Shown piece by piece: positions 44,375-55,991 of a stretch of 64,000 bases of DNA. The notes beneath the pieces are model-generated. The model was not told where the DNA came from and made no database searches. It saw nothing but the letters and a program-made list of their open reading frames with translations. This DNA comes from Omphiscola glabra. Taxonomy: Eukaryota; Mollusca; Gastropoda; Lymnaeidae. The DNA lies in NCBI GenBank assembly GCA_964017045.1, contig OZ024807.1, forward strand, positions 11,167,893 through 11,231,892. The letters run 5' to 3'. Every line of letters starts with the position of its first letter. Within the stretch, counting starts at the first letter, position 1. A program made the translations under genes and the position numbers.

Positions 44375-47055
44375 AACAGAAGTCTATAAAAAGTGAGTAG
44401 AGAGAAAGTCTATAAAAAGTGAGTAGAGAGAAAGTCTATAAAAAGTGAGTAGAGAGAAAGTCTATAAAAAGTGAGTAGAGAGAAAGTCTATAAAAAGTGA
44501 GTAGAGATAAAGTCTATAAAAAGTGAGTAGAGAGAAAGTCTATAAAAAGTGAGTAGAGAGAAAGTCTATAAAAAGTGAGTAGAGAGAAAGTCTATAAAAA
44601 GTGAGTAGAGAGAAAGTCTATAAAAAGTGAGTAGAGATAAAGTCTATAAAAAGTGAGTAGAGAGAAAGTCTATAAAAAGTGAGTAGAGAGAAAGTCTATA
44701 AAAAGTGAGTAGAGAGAAAGTCTATAAAAAGTGAGTAGAGATAAAGTCTATAAAAAGTGAGTAGAGAGAAAGTATATAAAAAGTGAGTAGAGAGAAAGTC
44801 TATAAAAAGTGAGTAGAGAGAAAGTCTATAAAAAGTGAGTAGAGAGAAAGTCTATAAAAAGTAAGTAGAGATAAAGTCTATAAAAAGTGAGTAGAGAGAA
44901 AGTCTATAAAAAGTGAGTAGAGAGAAAGTCTATAAAAAGTGAGTAGAGAGAAAGTCTATAAAAAGTGAGTAGAGAGAGAGTCTATAAAAAGTAAGTAGAG
45001 AGAAAGTATATAAAACGAGTAGAAGGAAAGTCTATAAAAAGTGATTAGAGAGAAAGTCTATAAAAAGTGAGTAGAGAGAAAGTCTATAAAAAGTGAGTAG
45101 AGAGAAAGTATATAAAAAGTGAGTAGAGAGAAAGTATATAAAAAGTGAGTAGAGAGAAAGTATATAAAAAGTAAGTAGAGAGAGAGTCTATAAAAAGTAA
45201 GTAGAGAGAGAGTCTATAAAAAGTAAGTAGAGAGAGAGTCTATAAAAAGTAAGTAGAGAGAAAGTATATAAAACGAGTAGAAGGAAAGTCTATAAAAAGT
45301 GATTAGAGAGAAAGTCTATAAAAAGTGAGTAGAGAGAAAGTCTATAAAAAGTGAGTAGAGAGAAAGTCTTTAAAAATGAGTAGAGAGAAAGTCTATAAAA
45401 AGTGAGTCGAGAAAAAGTCTATAAAAAGTGAAAGTAGAGAAAGTCTATAAAAACGAGTAGAAGGAAAGTCTATAAAAAGTGAGTAGAGAGAAAGTCTATA
45501 AAAAGTGAGTAGAGAGAAAGTCTATAAAAACGAGTAGAGAGAAAGTCTATATAAAGTAAGTAGACAGAAAGTCTATAATAAGTGAGTAGAGAGAAAGTCT
45601 ATAAAAAGTGAGTAAAGAGAAAATCTATGAAAACTAGAAGAAGGAAAGTCTATAAAAAGTGAGTAGAGAGAAAGTCTATAAAAAGTGAGTAGAGAGAAAG
45701 TCGATAAAACGAGTAGAGAGAAAGTCTATAAAAAGTGAGTAGAGAGAAAGTCTATAAAAAGTGAGTAGAGAGAAAGTCTATAAAAAGTGAGTAAAGAGAA
45801 AATCTATGAAAACTAGAAGAAGGAAAGTCTATAAAAAGTGAGTAGAGAGAAAGTCTATAAAATGTGAGAAGAGAGAAAGTCTATAAAAAGTGAGTAGAGA
45901 GAAAGTCTATAAAAAGTGAGTAGAGAGAAAGTCTATAAAATGTGAGTAGAGAGAAAGTCTATAAAAGTGAGTAGAGAGAAAGTCTATAAAAAGTAAGTAG
46001 AGAGAAAGTCTATAAAAACGAGTAGAGAGAAAGTCTATAAAAAGTGAGTAGAGAGAAAGTCTATAAAATGTTAGTAGAGAGAAAGTCTATAAAAGTGAGT
46101 AGAGAGAAAGTCTATAAAAAGTAAGTAGAGAGAAAGTCTATAAAAACGAGTAGAGAGAAAGTCTATAAAAAGTGAGTAGAGAGAAAGTCTATAAAAAGTG
46201 AGTAGAGGGAAAGTTTATAAAAGTGAGTAGAGAGAAAGTCTATAAAAAGTGAGTAGAGTGAAATTCTATAAAATCGAGTAGAGAGAAAGTCTATAAAAAC
46301 GAGTAGAGAGAAAGTCTATAAAAACGAGTAGAGAGAAAGTCTATATAAAGTAAGTAGACAGAAAGTCTATAATAAGTGAGTAGAGAGAAAGTCTATAAAA
46401 AGTGATTAGAAAGAAAGTCTATAAAAAGTGATTAGAAAGAAAGTCTATAAAAAGTGAGTAGAGAGAAAATCTATAAAAACTAGAAGAAGGAAAGTCTATA
46501 AAAAGTGAGTAGAGAGAAAGTCTATAAAAAGTGAGTAGAGAGAAAGTCTATAAAATGTGAGTATAGAGAAAGTCTATAAAAGTGAGTAGAGAGAAAGTCT
46601 ATAAAAAGTAAGTAGAGAGAAAGTCGATAAAAACGAGTAGAGAGAAAGTCTATAAAAAGTGAGTAGAGAGAAAGTCTATAAAAAGTAAGTAGAGAGAAAG
46701 TCTATAAAAACGAGTAGAGAGAAAGTCTATAAAAAGTGAGTAGAGAGAAAGTCTATAAAAAGTGAGTAGAGAGAAAGTCTATAAAATGTGAGTAGAGAGA
46801 AAGTCTATAAAAGTGAGTAGAGAGAAAGTCTATAAAAAGTAAGTAGAGAGAAAGTCTATAAAAACGAGTAGAGAGAAAGTCTATAAAAAGTGAGTAGAGA
46901 GAAAGTCTATAAAAGTGAGTAGAGAGAAAGTCTATAAAAAGTAAGTAGAGAGAAAGTCTATAAAAAACGAGTAGAGAGAAAGTCTATAAAAAACGAGTAG
47001 AGAGAAAGTCTATAAAAAGTGACTAGAGAGATAATCAAGAGAAAGCGAGTAGAGG
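44375..47055. repeat. 26-bp minisatellite, 2.7 kb, about 100 copies
   Basis: Unit agagagaaagtctataaaaa followed by gtgagt. The first 600 bp are almost perfect, with every fourth to sixth unit carrying agagataaag. Further right, units gaining aaacgag, gtaag and aatgtg endings alternate, giving higher-order patterns. It has no long open frame. Confidence 0.98.
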
Positions 47056-48570
47056 GATGACAAAATTTACATAATCACTAATTAAGTCATTACTGTCACT
47101 ATTGGAACTCATTGATGGCTAATTTCTTCGCTAGAGAAATACTTAAGATGTCCTGTGTTTAAACTGTCCAGGTCGTCAAATGTTGTCTTGTTTAAAAATA
47201 CGTATATATTTATGTGCCTAAAGATTAAAACTTACAATGTAATAATAATAGCAAAAAATATTTCCATGTGTTCGGATCAATAAAGAATCGTATCGCATCT
47301 TGTTGGGCCGGTTGGGGGTCGGGTGCAAACTTGTTATAGTCGAGAATATTTGCCAAATGTAGCTGTAATTTTAAGAAGACATTCAGCATATCTTTGATGA
47401 TGCAAAACTTTACACTAGCTGATGTTTTAATCACACTAATTACATTTATTATTTCATAGCTATTTCTGCTGCCGCCAAGGACAGTCCGCCTGGAATTTTT
47501 GCGTGCATCACTAAATCCTTTTTCTGTCAATTTTCCAATCTACGTTCCAGTGACCATTGAATCTATAGCAGACAACGGTACACAAAACCACAAGCTTCTT
47601 GAAGCCTGCGAAATTAAGAGAAACTAACCCCCAAAAAAAAAATAATAAAAAAATAACTTCATTAACATCACCAAGTTATTTATTTTCGTTCACCGTAACT
47701 AGTTCCTTAATATTTGTGTGGTGTTTGTTTCAAAAAGTCCATCATCACTCTTCATAAACAACCTTTTTTTTTGCGTTGTTGTTTTAATGACACTATATTA
47801 AAAACAACGAAGAAATGTGTTTAATTAAAGTCAGGACATCCCCCCCCCAGAAAAACAAAAAAGAAAAGTTTCAATTACGGAAGAATGCTTCGCTTTTTCC
47901 TTACATAAGAGGGTGTTTAAAAGCACTCTGGTAAAATTGATACATTTTTTTTTAAAGCGGCCCCGTTTCTGACATTATTGTTAAGTGAGTTAATTGTCTG
48001 CATGTTTCAGTAATGACGTCCATAATAGTTTATTCGTAGGTCGCTTCCGGGCGTGTCCAGAAAAATGGTCAGCGTTTACAACCACATCGTGGCCTTGATT
48101 GAAGTCCGGTTAGGGTAAACGCTACGTAACGTTATTTTATCGTTTTTGCGAAATTAATCAGTTTTTAAGATTCGCCTCTTTGATGAACAGTACGTAATAA
48201 ATGGAATGAAAACCAGCATAAAAAAAGAAAAAAAATATATATATATACCGAAGCTAGTGATATTAACAAGATTCAATTTAATTATACCATTAAATTTAAA
48301 TACGAATTAAAAAATATATATACATAAATTTAAAAAAAGCTATGTTAAATTACATCACAACAAGTAAAAACGTATAATCCATTAGAGAATAAAAAAAATT
48401 AAGGTACAGCCTCACACGAATAGTAAAATATTTTAAGACTCCTTTAAGTATATTAAGTCTCGTAAGTTTCGTGTCTAAGATATTTAAGCAAATTTGGTAA
48501 GTGGTGGACGCTGCAGCTTTATGGTGAAGCAAAAATTAGGCACACCGACTAAAAAAGTAAATGCGACTAC
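47056..48570. other. intergenic, no supported feature
   Basis: AT-rich. One minus-strand open frame (47225-47530) lacks a recognisable domain. Confidence 0.35.
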
Positions 48571-48579
48571 GCTCGGACT

Positions 48580-48748
48580 CAGTGGCGTAGTGATGGGTGG
48601 GCAAGGGGGGCATCATGCCCCGGGCGCTACTCACATAGGGGCGCCAAATGGTATATTTTATTATAATATTGTATGGTTTTCGAATGGGGGGGGGGGGCGC
48701 TAAAAAGGTATTGTGCCCCGGGCGCGAGTTAAGCTCGCTACGCCACTG
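48580..48748 (-). mobile_element. hAT-like MITE, copy B
   Basis: A 169-bp reverse-orientation copy of the element at 8141. The same termini CAGTGGCGTAG / CTACGCCACTG are flanked by ctcggact (48572-48579) and cttggact (48749-48756), an 8-bp duplication with one mismatch. Confidence 0.9.
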
Positions 48749-48759
48749 CTTGGACTGCA

Positions 48760-50055
48760 ATATAAAACTGGTAGTGCATTTGCGGGATAAAGGTTTTTTG
48801 ATACTTATTTTTTCATATAATTTCTCAAGTTATTTAATTGTACGACCTCTCTCCAAAGATTGCTGCGGCATTCATTGCGAACATCTCACTTTTCATGATA
48901 ATACATATTTCATCCTACTTTGACAGAGGCATACACGTCATGTTATTTCATACAACTTTCACTTGTATACTTATCGGATAAGGTATTCTGAGTTTATAAT
49001 TTCTCTTCATCATTATCTCACTACACGTACAAAACCGGAAGCACGATTCCCACGGACGGTTTCTACTTATTAAATAGAGCAACATTTAAATATATGAAAA
49101 TTATATAAAACTCTTCCATGAAGAAGTTCCTATTTAAAATTTGAAGTAATCATAAAGTAGGAATTAAATATTCATTTATCTTTCACTGTGAAGCTACTAC
49201 AGTCCATGTAGGGCTATGTTCTGTCTCACCACTTCCTTCCACACAAGCCTAACTGATGATTTTTGTTTTCTCCATGCTTAGATTCCAAGCTGCTGTAGAC
49301 CTTTTTCCAATATATGTAATGAAGTACAAAAACATTATTTACCCACAAGTATCGTCAAATATTGCTGCAGACCTGTTTACTCATATGATTTCGGCGAACA
49401 AAGTACGATTTTGAGGTGTATACATTATATATATTTTACGTTTATTTTTTACTATTAAAATAATGTATTGCAAGTTTTTGTGATAACATTGTACAATTTT
49501 AACAGTTTGAGGGTAAACAGGTCTGTTGCTGGCGGAAATGGTTTACATTAATATATGTTTTACGCGCTTCTGACGTCGAATGAGTTAGTCCCCATATTCC
49601 AGGTTCAGCAATCCACAATGAAATCTGAGGTGGATTTTTGATGTAGCTAGCGATTTACACAAGCTGGAGGGTGGAGGAGATCCTAAAGATAAGGATGCGA
49701 TTGATCAGACCGTGGCACAACATGGGTTGTATTGCAAAAGATGATGGTAACAGCTTAAGGCATTTAAAGAGAAGATAACTTCTGAATTTAGTCACCAGTA
49801 TATTTTTTTATTAGTTTTATTTATAGAATTTTTTTTTTTTGAGGACCCAACTTCTGAATAAAATAAAATTAAATCGGGACTCTGTATCTGATAATAAAAA
49901 TGTCATACAGTTACTTCTCAAAAAAGAAAGTTAAAAAACGAGATGTAACCGAAACAATCTAATCAACATTTGCTACCGTCTACATGTCGGGCCAGTTGAG
50001 TAAAGTTTTTAGAACAATAATTTAGACAATATCCATACATTCAGTGATACTTCAA
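48760..50055. other. intergenic, nothing recognised
   Basis: AT-rich sequence with no exon or element identified. Confidence 0.35.
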
Positions 50056-50059
50056 AACA

Positions 50060-51102
50060 AAGGTCAAACATAGCACCATCAACGAGCTGCTGTTTGCGGA
50101 CGATTGTGCCCTCAATGCTGACTCTGAAGCTGCCATGCAACAAAGCGTTGATATCTTCTCTGAGGCCTGCAACAACTTTGGCCTAACAATCAACGCGAAG
50201 AAGACTGAGGTGTTGTATCATCCAGCTCCCAGTAGGCCCTACGCTGAACCCAAGATCATCATCAGCGAGCGTCTTAACGCGGTGGATAAATTGACTTACT
50301 TGGGCAGCACCCTCTCCAGATCTGTCATCATTGATGATGAAATGAATGCCAGACTTGCAAAAGCTAGTGCCATATTTGACAGGCTCCGCAGTATGTTTGG
50401 GACAAGAGATGTATCAGACGGGAAACGAAGATCAAGGTCTATAGCGCAGCAGTCCTCTCGACATTGCTCTACGGATGTGAAACGTGGACAGTCTACCAGC
50501 GTCACGCCAAAAAACTGAACCATTTTCACACAAGCAGCCTCAGGAAACTCCTCGGCATCAGGTGGCAAGACAAATTTCCTGACACAGAGGTTCTCGCTAG
50601 AGCGAACATACCTAGTATCTTCACCACCCTGATGCAGTATCAACTTCGTTGGATGTGACACGTTGCCCGTATGGAACATCACCGGCTCCCTAAATAAATA
50701 TTCTATGGTGAGCTCACAACAGGCAAGCGTTCCCAAGGAGGTCCAAAAAAAAAAACAACGTTACAAAGACTCACTGAAAGTGGCACTAAAGGCCTTCAGC
50801 ATCGACACTACTAAATTGGAGCAGACAGCTCAGGACAGAGTCAGGTGGAGATCAGCGGTCAAGATAGGGGCTAAATCTTATGAAGCCAGTAGGATGGCCA
50901 CCATTGAGACACGCAGGCAGGCCCGAAAGGACATTATTAAATCCACGACTGCACCAACAATTCCTTGCCCGCGGTGCCACAGACTATTCCGAGCACGTAT
51001 AGGATTGGCAAGCCACCTACGAACCCACCGTAACCCACCCCCCTAACCGGATGACTGGATGGTCCTAGTCGATTTGACGGACGAACAACAACAACAACTT
51101 GT
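50060..51102 (+). pseudogene. 5'-truncated LINE, reverse transcriptase C-terminal half
   Basis: Begins inside the reverse transcriptase at INELLFADDCALNAD (catalytic FADD at 50093-50104) and continues through LTYLGSTLSR, LLYGCETWTVYQRHAKKLNH and RKLLGIRWQD. The C-terminal zinc-finger-like end is CPRCHRLF...LASHLRTHR. A frameshift near 50410, in-frame stops at 50656 and just after, and a shift at the A-run near 50745 break it. The 3' tail is (CAA)n at 51085-51102. Non-LTR retrotransposon; clade not assigned. Confidence 0.93.
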
Positions 51103-51281
51103 GTCTCCATCTCCAGGTGGGTACAATTGATAATGGGGGGATGAAGGGGGGAATAGGGGAGACTGAGATGGGAAGGGGGGGGGGAATGAAGAGCAGGACG
51201 GAGAAATGCGAGCTTATTTATACACAATAATCCTGCTGAATTTTAAACTTAAAAGAACAACATCATCTAACCCAAATCATC

Positions 51282-51337
<56 letters not shown>
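51282..51337. repeat. (TA)n microsatellite
   Basis: About 28 TA units directly abutting the left end of the palindromic element at 51338. Confidence 0.97.
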
Positions 51338-51339
<2 letters not shown>

Positions 51340-51757
51340 CTGCGACTATACGTACCCGGGTACCAGAAGTGAGAGGTTGGTATAAAAAATATATTTAAAA
51401 TAGTATTGTTGGGTTTGTAAAAATAATTGAAAGACAATACGTTTGTAAACTTAATTCTTCAGTTTAACTAAAATAAACTACCACAAATGACATCCGAAAA
51501 GCATTGCGTCTAATGGGACCCGCGTGCGAATGGCGACGCTGCAAGTCCGGGTCCATTTTGACTAATGCTAGTCGGATACCATTTGTGGTAGTTTATTTTA
51601 GTTAAACTAAAGAAGTAAGTTTACAAACATATAGTCCATTCAATTATCTTTCATTTGATACCTCATTTTTTGTCTTACAAACCCACCTATAATATTTTAA
51701 ATAGTTTTTTAATCCCAACGTCTCACTTCTGGTACTCGGGTGCGAATAGCCACTTCG
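51338..51757. mobile_element. full-length imperfect palindrome (foldback MITE)
   Basis: About 420 bp in which the two halves are reverse complements almost to the centre. Termini read about CTATACGTACCCGGGTACC, followed by agaagtgaga, on the left, and the complement with a few changes on the right. Inner words actaccacaaatg and gtttgtaaactta are mirrored too. No coding capacity; the target duplication is obscured by the TA tract. Confidence 0.85.
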
Positions 51758-53260
51758 TTCATGTATATATATTTTTGTACGAACATTCGTAATTTTGTAC
51801 ATGAACTCGTCTCACTTTCGTGTGTACGAGAATGATTTTTGGGTTATATGTGCTGGGGTTCAATCGTGGTTCGCAGTGAACAAACAACAGTAAAAACTGA
51901 AATGAAATAAAAATAGCACTGAACTGAAAAGTGGTATACGAGGGGCAGCAAAAATATGATGAAAACCTAGGACCTGGCATAAGCCCCTGGAATCGAAACA
52001 TTATAGGAGCCACTGATCTAGTACACTGAAGATACGGTGGACGAAATATTGCTGTAACACTGCTATCACTGAGTACTATTGAAGCGATATCTAGCTAGTT
52101 CATATGTGAAAAGAAATGGCAACATTATGACGATAATTCATACACAACATTGCGTGATATCTTTTCAGCATTTGAGATATAAATATGCCATTTTAGGACT
52201 GTCAGATGGAGCTGCAACTATTCGCTGCGCTGGCCTTTGCTGAGAAATAAGATAAGACAAATGGAAATAAGACAAGCATGTTGTCGCTGCCAAAAAGTAC
52301 GACCAAATACGGACACACAAAGTAATATTTACAAGGGGGGTCAAAAATACAAACTGTCCTAAACCAAATACGGACGTCTGGTAACACTTTCTTTTAAAAT
52401 GTTCATTTTATTTCTCGATCGAAATCTTGGTTTGTGTACCTTTTATTAAAAAAAGTTTTCTTATTTAAGCATTAGCTTCATGAAATAATAATAAACTGAC
52501 CATTGTTGTATCATTTTTTCATTCTTAAAACTGTCTTCAGAGCAGCGAACCGGTTGTTAAACTATCTTAACCTCACCACTAAAGATCGTGAGCTTTGAAA
52601 CTTTAGGACACATCGTATCATTTCTCCGTTTCTGGTTCTGTTTCTGAAATTAATTAAACCCAACCTTGTTTTTTTACCCCACCTTTCGTGCCACATAAAA
52701 AAACTCACTTCAAATAGCAGCCTTGTCGTCGGTGAACTTACCAGGAATTTGCTTTATCATAAAATTGAATCGTGCAAATATTTGTCTGCACTTCATTAAG
52801 ACTCCCACCCCCCCCCCACCCCATCCCCGGTCGCCATTTTTTAGGTATGAATTAGTTTTGAACAACATTTTTTTCATTATTCCCTTACCAACGAACCATA
52901 ATCGCCTAAGCATAATACGTGTTTCAGTTGACGACAAAAATAATGTCTCTCATGTCCCGGTCCCTGTTCGCTTTCTTGGACATGCTCTTGGAACATACGA
53001 ATCTCAAGCACTGCACAAGGTAAATAACTCAGTGAATATAATACCCATCATAGCGTCATTAAACGTTCTTAGCCCCCTTACTTTGTTTTTTCCTTCCGAT
53101 GAAGCATGCTCGATTCAATTAAAGGAAAACAATCTCTAATGATTCGATCGTGTCTGTAAGAATTTGTTTTGCATGCAACGGTTACTTGTGCCAGTGTAAC
53201 ACTATTTCCTTAACGGTTTCAAAAAAAAGTTCAAGTTTTCATGTAGCAACATCAAAGTTC
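51758..53260. other. intergenic, nothing recognised
   Basis: AT-rich; poly-C near 52808. No exon identified. Confidence 0.35.
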
Positions 53261-53264
53261 TCAT

Positions 53265-53532
53265 ACAACTGCGTCCACGTGTTCTTACAGCGACGTCCAA
53301 GTGTTCATACAACTACTTCCAGGTGTTCGTACAACGACGTCCAGGTGTTCGTACAACGACGTCCTTGTTTTCGTACAACGACGTGTGGGTGTTCATGTAA
53401 TCGTACAACGTCGTCCAGGTGTTCGTATAACGACGTCCAGGTATTGGTACAACGACGTCCAGGTGTTTGTACAACGTCGTCCAGGTATTCGTACAACGTC
53501 GTCCAGGTGCTCATACAACAACGTCCAACTGT
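53265..53532. repeat. minisatellite, about 22-bp unit, about 12 copies
   Basis: Unit aacgacgtccaggtgttcgt followed by ac, with variants (gtcgtcc, gtattcg). Open frames on both strands are artefacts. Confidence 0.93.
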
Positions 53533-53879
53533 GGCGTACGTGTAACATGGCCCAGCACATTCATTATCGGTCGACTAAACTAAAGTAAATAACTCGGTTC
53601 GCTATATTTTTTATATATTTATTTTAAAAAGATCAAGCTCATAAGAGTGCATTAGATTTATAATAATATTTCATCCTCAAGGTCGCCATTGGCAATCAAT
53701 GTTTTTTAAAAAAAATTATTGAAACAAGCGAGACCAAAACGAGTCCTTCTTGATCAATCATAGACAAAAATACTTTATTATTTCTTTTATTACATATGGT
53801 CTGTATCCTCGAGATTACTATTTAATTGTCAAGTCGTGGCCTGCAACTAGCAGCATCGTTTATCGGTCAGGGGGGTGGA

Positions 53880-54010
53880 TCAGTAGGGATAGTAGGGTTT
53901 AAATAGATGTGTTTTGAGTGCAGTTTTGAAGGACTGGATCGACGGTATATTGCGTGTGTGTAGTGGGAGAGAATTCAATTATTTGGTGCGAGCAGAAAGA
54001 GACACTTTGT
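53880..54010 (+). repeat. SINE-like family fragment
   Basis: aatagatgtgttttgagtgc, then agttttgaagg, resembles the inner part of the element at 12170-12475 (aatagatgagtttttaaa, then gttttgaagg). Edges undefined. Confidence 0.5.
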
Positions 54011-54730
54011 TACATATGTAACAATCTCAGCCCATATCAAAATTACGTTGTTAAAAATAAATCATTATAAGGTTCTTAAATGTTAAACACAATACATTTA
54101 CGACTAGATTTTTACTGACAGATAATGACAATTAATTGTTACAGTAAAAAAAAGGGTGCAAGACACCGAACAATGATAAAACCATAAAACGCGTTAATCT
54201 AGAATGTTCTATTGAAAAAAAGCTGATTTAAATATAAAAAGTCCATTTTCTTCATTGTATGTCTCTATAAGTCTCTTTGATTTTCCTAAAATGTTATTTA
54301 AACATTGTAATTCTCTCTTATTAAACATCCGCAATATAACGACCATCAATTGATCTACTAATTTACCAACAAACATTGGCGCACTGAGCTTTAAATAGTA
54401 GATACCTAAGGTGTATCAAGTACCTTAATGATACTAAATGCCACAAACATATAAAAACACCCGAATTATACCATTCACGTGAGACACCTTAAACATCAGA
54501 GTTATTTTGCAATTGCTTCAAAATCAATCGATGATGCTCGCTAATCTCGTTAGAAAATAACGATAAGACGTTTTATTGATTGATCAGAATTATTGAACCT
54601 GTGGTTGAGCTTTCTGAAGTTGTTTGTGTGTGTGTGGTTAATATTGCATAGCGCAGAGTTCCTCTCTGATGTCTTTCCCGGGTGAAGAGCCGTGAGAACC
54701 ACCATCTCTGACATTAGCTGAAATGCAAGA
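54011..54730. other. intergenic, nothing recognised
   Basis: AT-rich sequence; no element or exon identified. Confidence 0.35.
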
Positions 54731-54734
54731 TGCA

Positions 54735-55205
54735 ATCATCTCAGACATCAGCTTATTCACAGGTTGCACCCCTCTTAAGGTCATCAGCCCAGTTGCAACC
54801 ATCTCAGACATCAACTGATTTCCCAGGTCACAGCCATCTCAGACATCAACTGATTTCCCAGGTCGCAACCATCTCAGACAGCAACTGATTTCCCAGGTCG
54901 CAACCATCTCAGACATCAACTGATTTCCCAGGTCGCAACCATCTCAGACATCAACTGATTTCCCAGGTCGCAACTATCTCAGACATCAACTGATTTCCCA
55001 GGTCACAACCATCTCAGACATCAACTGATTTCCAGGTCGCAACCATCTCAGACATCAACTCATTTCCCAGCTCGCAACCATCTCAGGCATCAATTCATTT
55101 CCCAGGTCAAAGCCATCTTAGATATCAATTCATTTCCCAGCTCGCAACCATCTCAGGCATCAATTCATTTCCCAGGTCAAAGCCATCTCAGATATCAATC
55201 CATGT
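54735..55205. repeat. minisatellite, 35-bp unit, about 13 copies
   Basis: Unit atctcagacatcaactgatt followed by tcccaggtcgcaacc; both edges are diverged. Confidence 0.95.
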
Positions 55206-55936
55206 TAGACACCAACCTCAGTTACATGGCAGTGTGTTTTACCTCTCAATCCAAACGCCGTCTGCCTGTGCTTTCTGTCCTGTGAGACATTTCTATACTC
55301 GTAAAATACACCCACCTATTCAGTGACATTCAATAACGAGTGAACTGTGCAAGCGATGAGAACGCAAAGCTTTGTACAGCCTGTAACATTCAGCCATCTT
55401 ATTCAAAGGTATTTGATCCCATCCCCAAACAGCAATGGCTGTGAATGGAATCCCCACTCCCTGCCCCAGGGCGATTTATCTCTCGTGTGATCCCCTTCAT
55501 AATTGCCATATGTCAACTGTATGTCTAATGTATGTCTAATGTGTGTTTACCGGGGTAGTTTTCGTGTGTAGAACAATGGAACCGCCGCGGCCTCCAGTAA
55601 AAATAAAACAAACTATTGAGTCGCGTTGAAGTAATTTCAAGTACTGCTAGAGAAATAGACGTAACTCTGTTGCGATGATTTTTATTTCAAGAAAGTTCCA
55701 ATGATACGATCAATAACAAACACAAACAAAGTTTTTTTAACGTTTTAAAATAGAAAATTAAACTTGTCGCGATCAATAAGCTTCAACTGCTGTTCATCTT
55801 TAAGAATTATTTATTCAACAATTTAGTGCTGCCATAGTTTAAATTTAAATAACAGATTCACGGCAAAGGGGACACAACATGCTCGTTGGTTAATTCTTCT
55901 TGGCCAAGGATCAGACAGGCAAGAAATTCTTCCGGA

Positions 55937-55991
55937 ATGGAATATAAGAGTTGGACTTTGACATTTATATATTTTCTATTCCTATACTTTG
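55937..55991 (+). CDS. lectin-like gene exon 1, signal peptide
   Basis: ATG at 55937 is followed by a short hydrophilic start, a hydrophobic run TFIYFLFLYF, and the donor TTTG|GTGAGT. A TATA-like tttaaataa near 55843 would suit a short 5' UTR. An ATG-CTC-GTT-GGT-TAA micro-ORF near 55879 precedes it. The 3' edge and donor are tandemly duplicated 184 bp downstream. Confidence 0.62.

Noticed and set aside
47225..47530. 101-residue minus-strand frame
   Set aside because: No recognisable domain, AT-rich composition, no phase-compatible neighbours.
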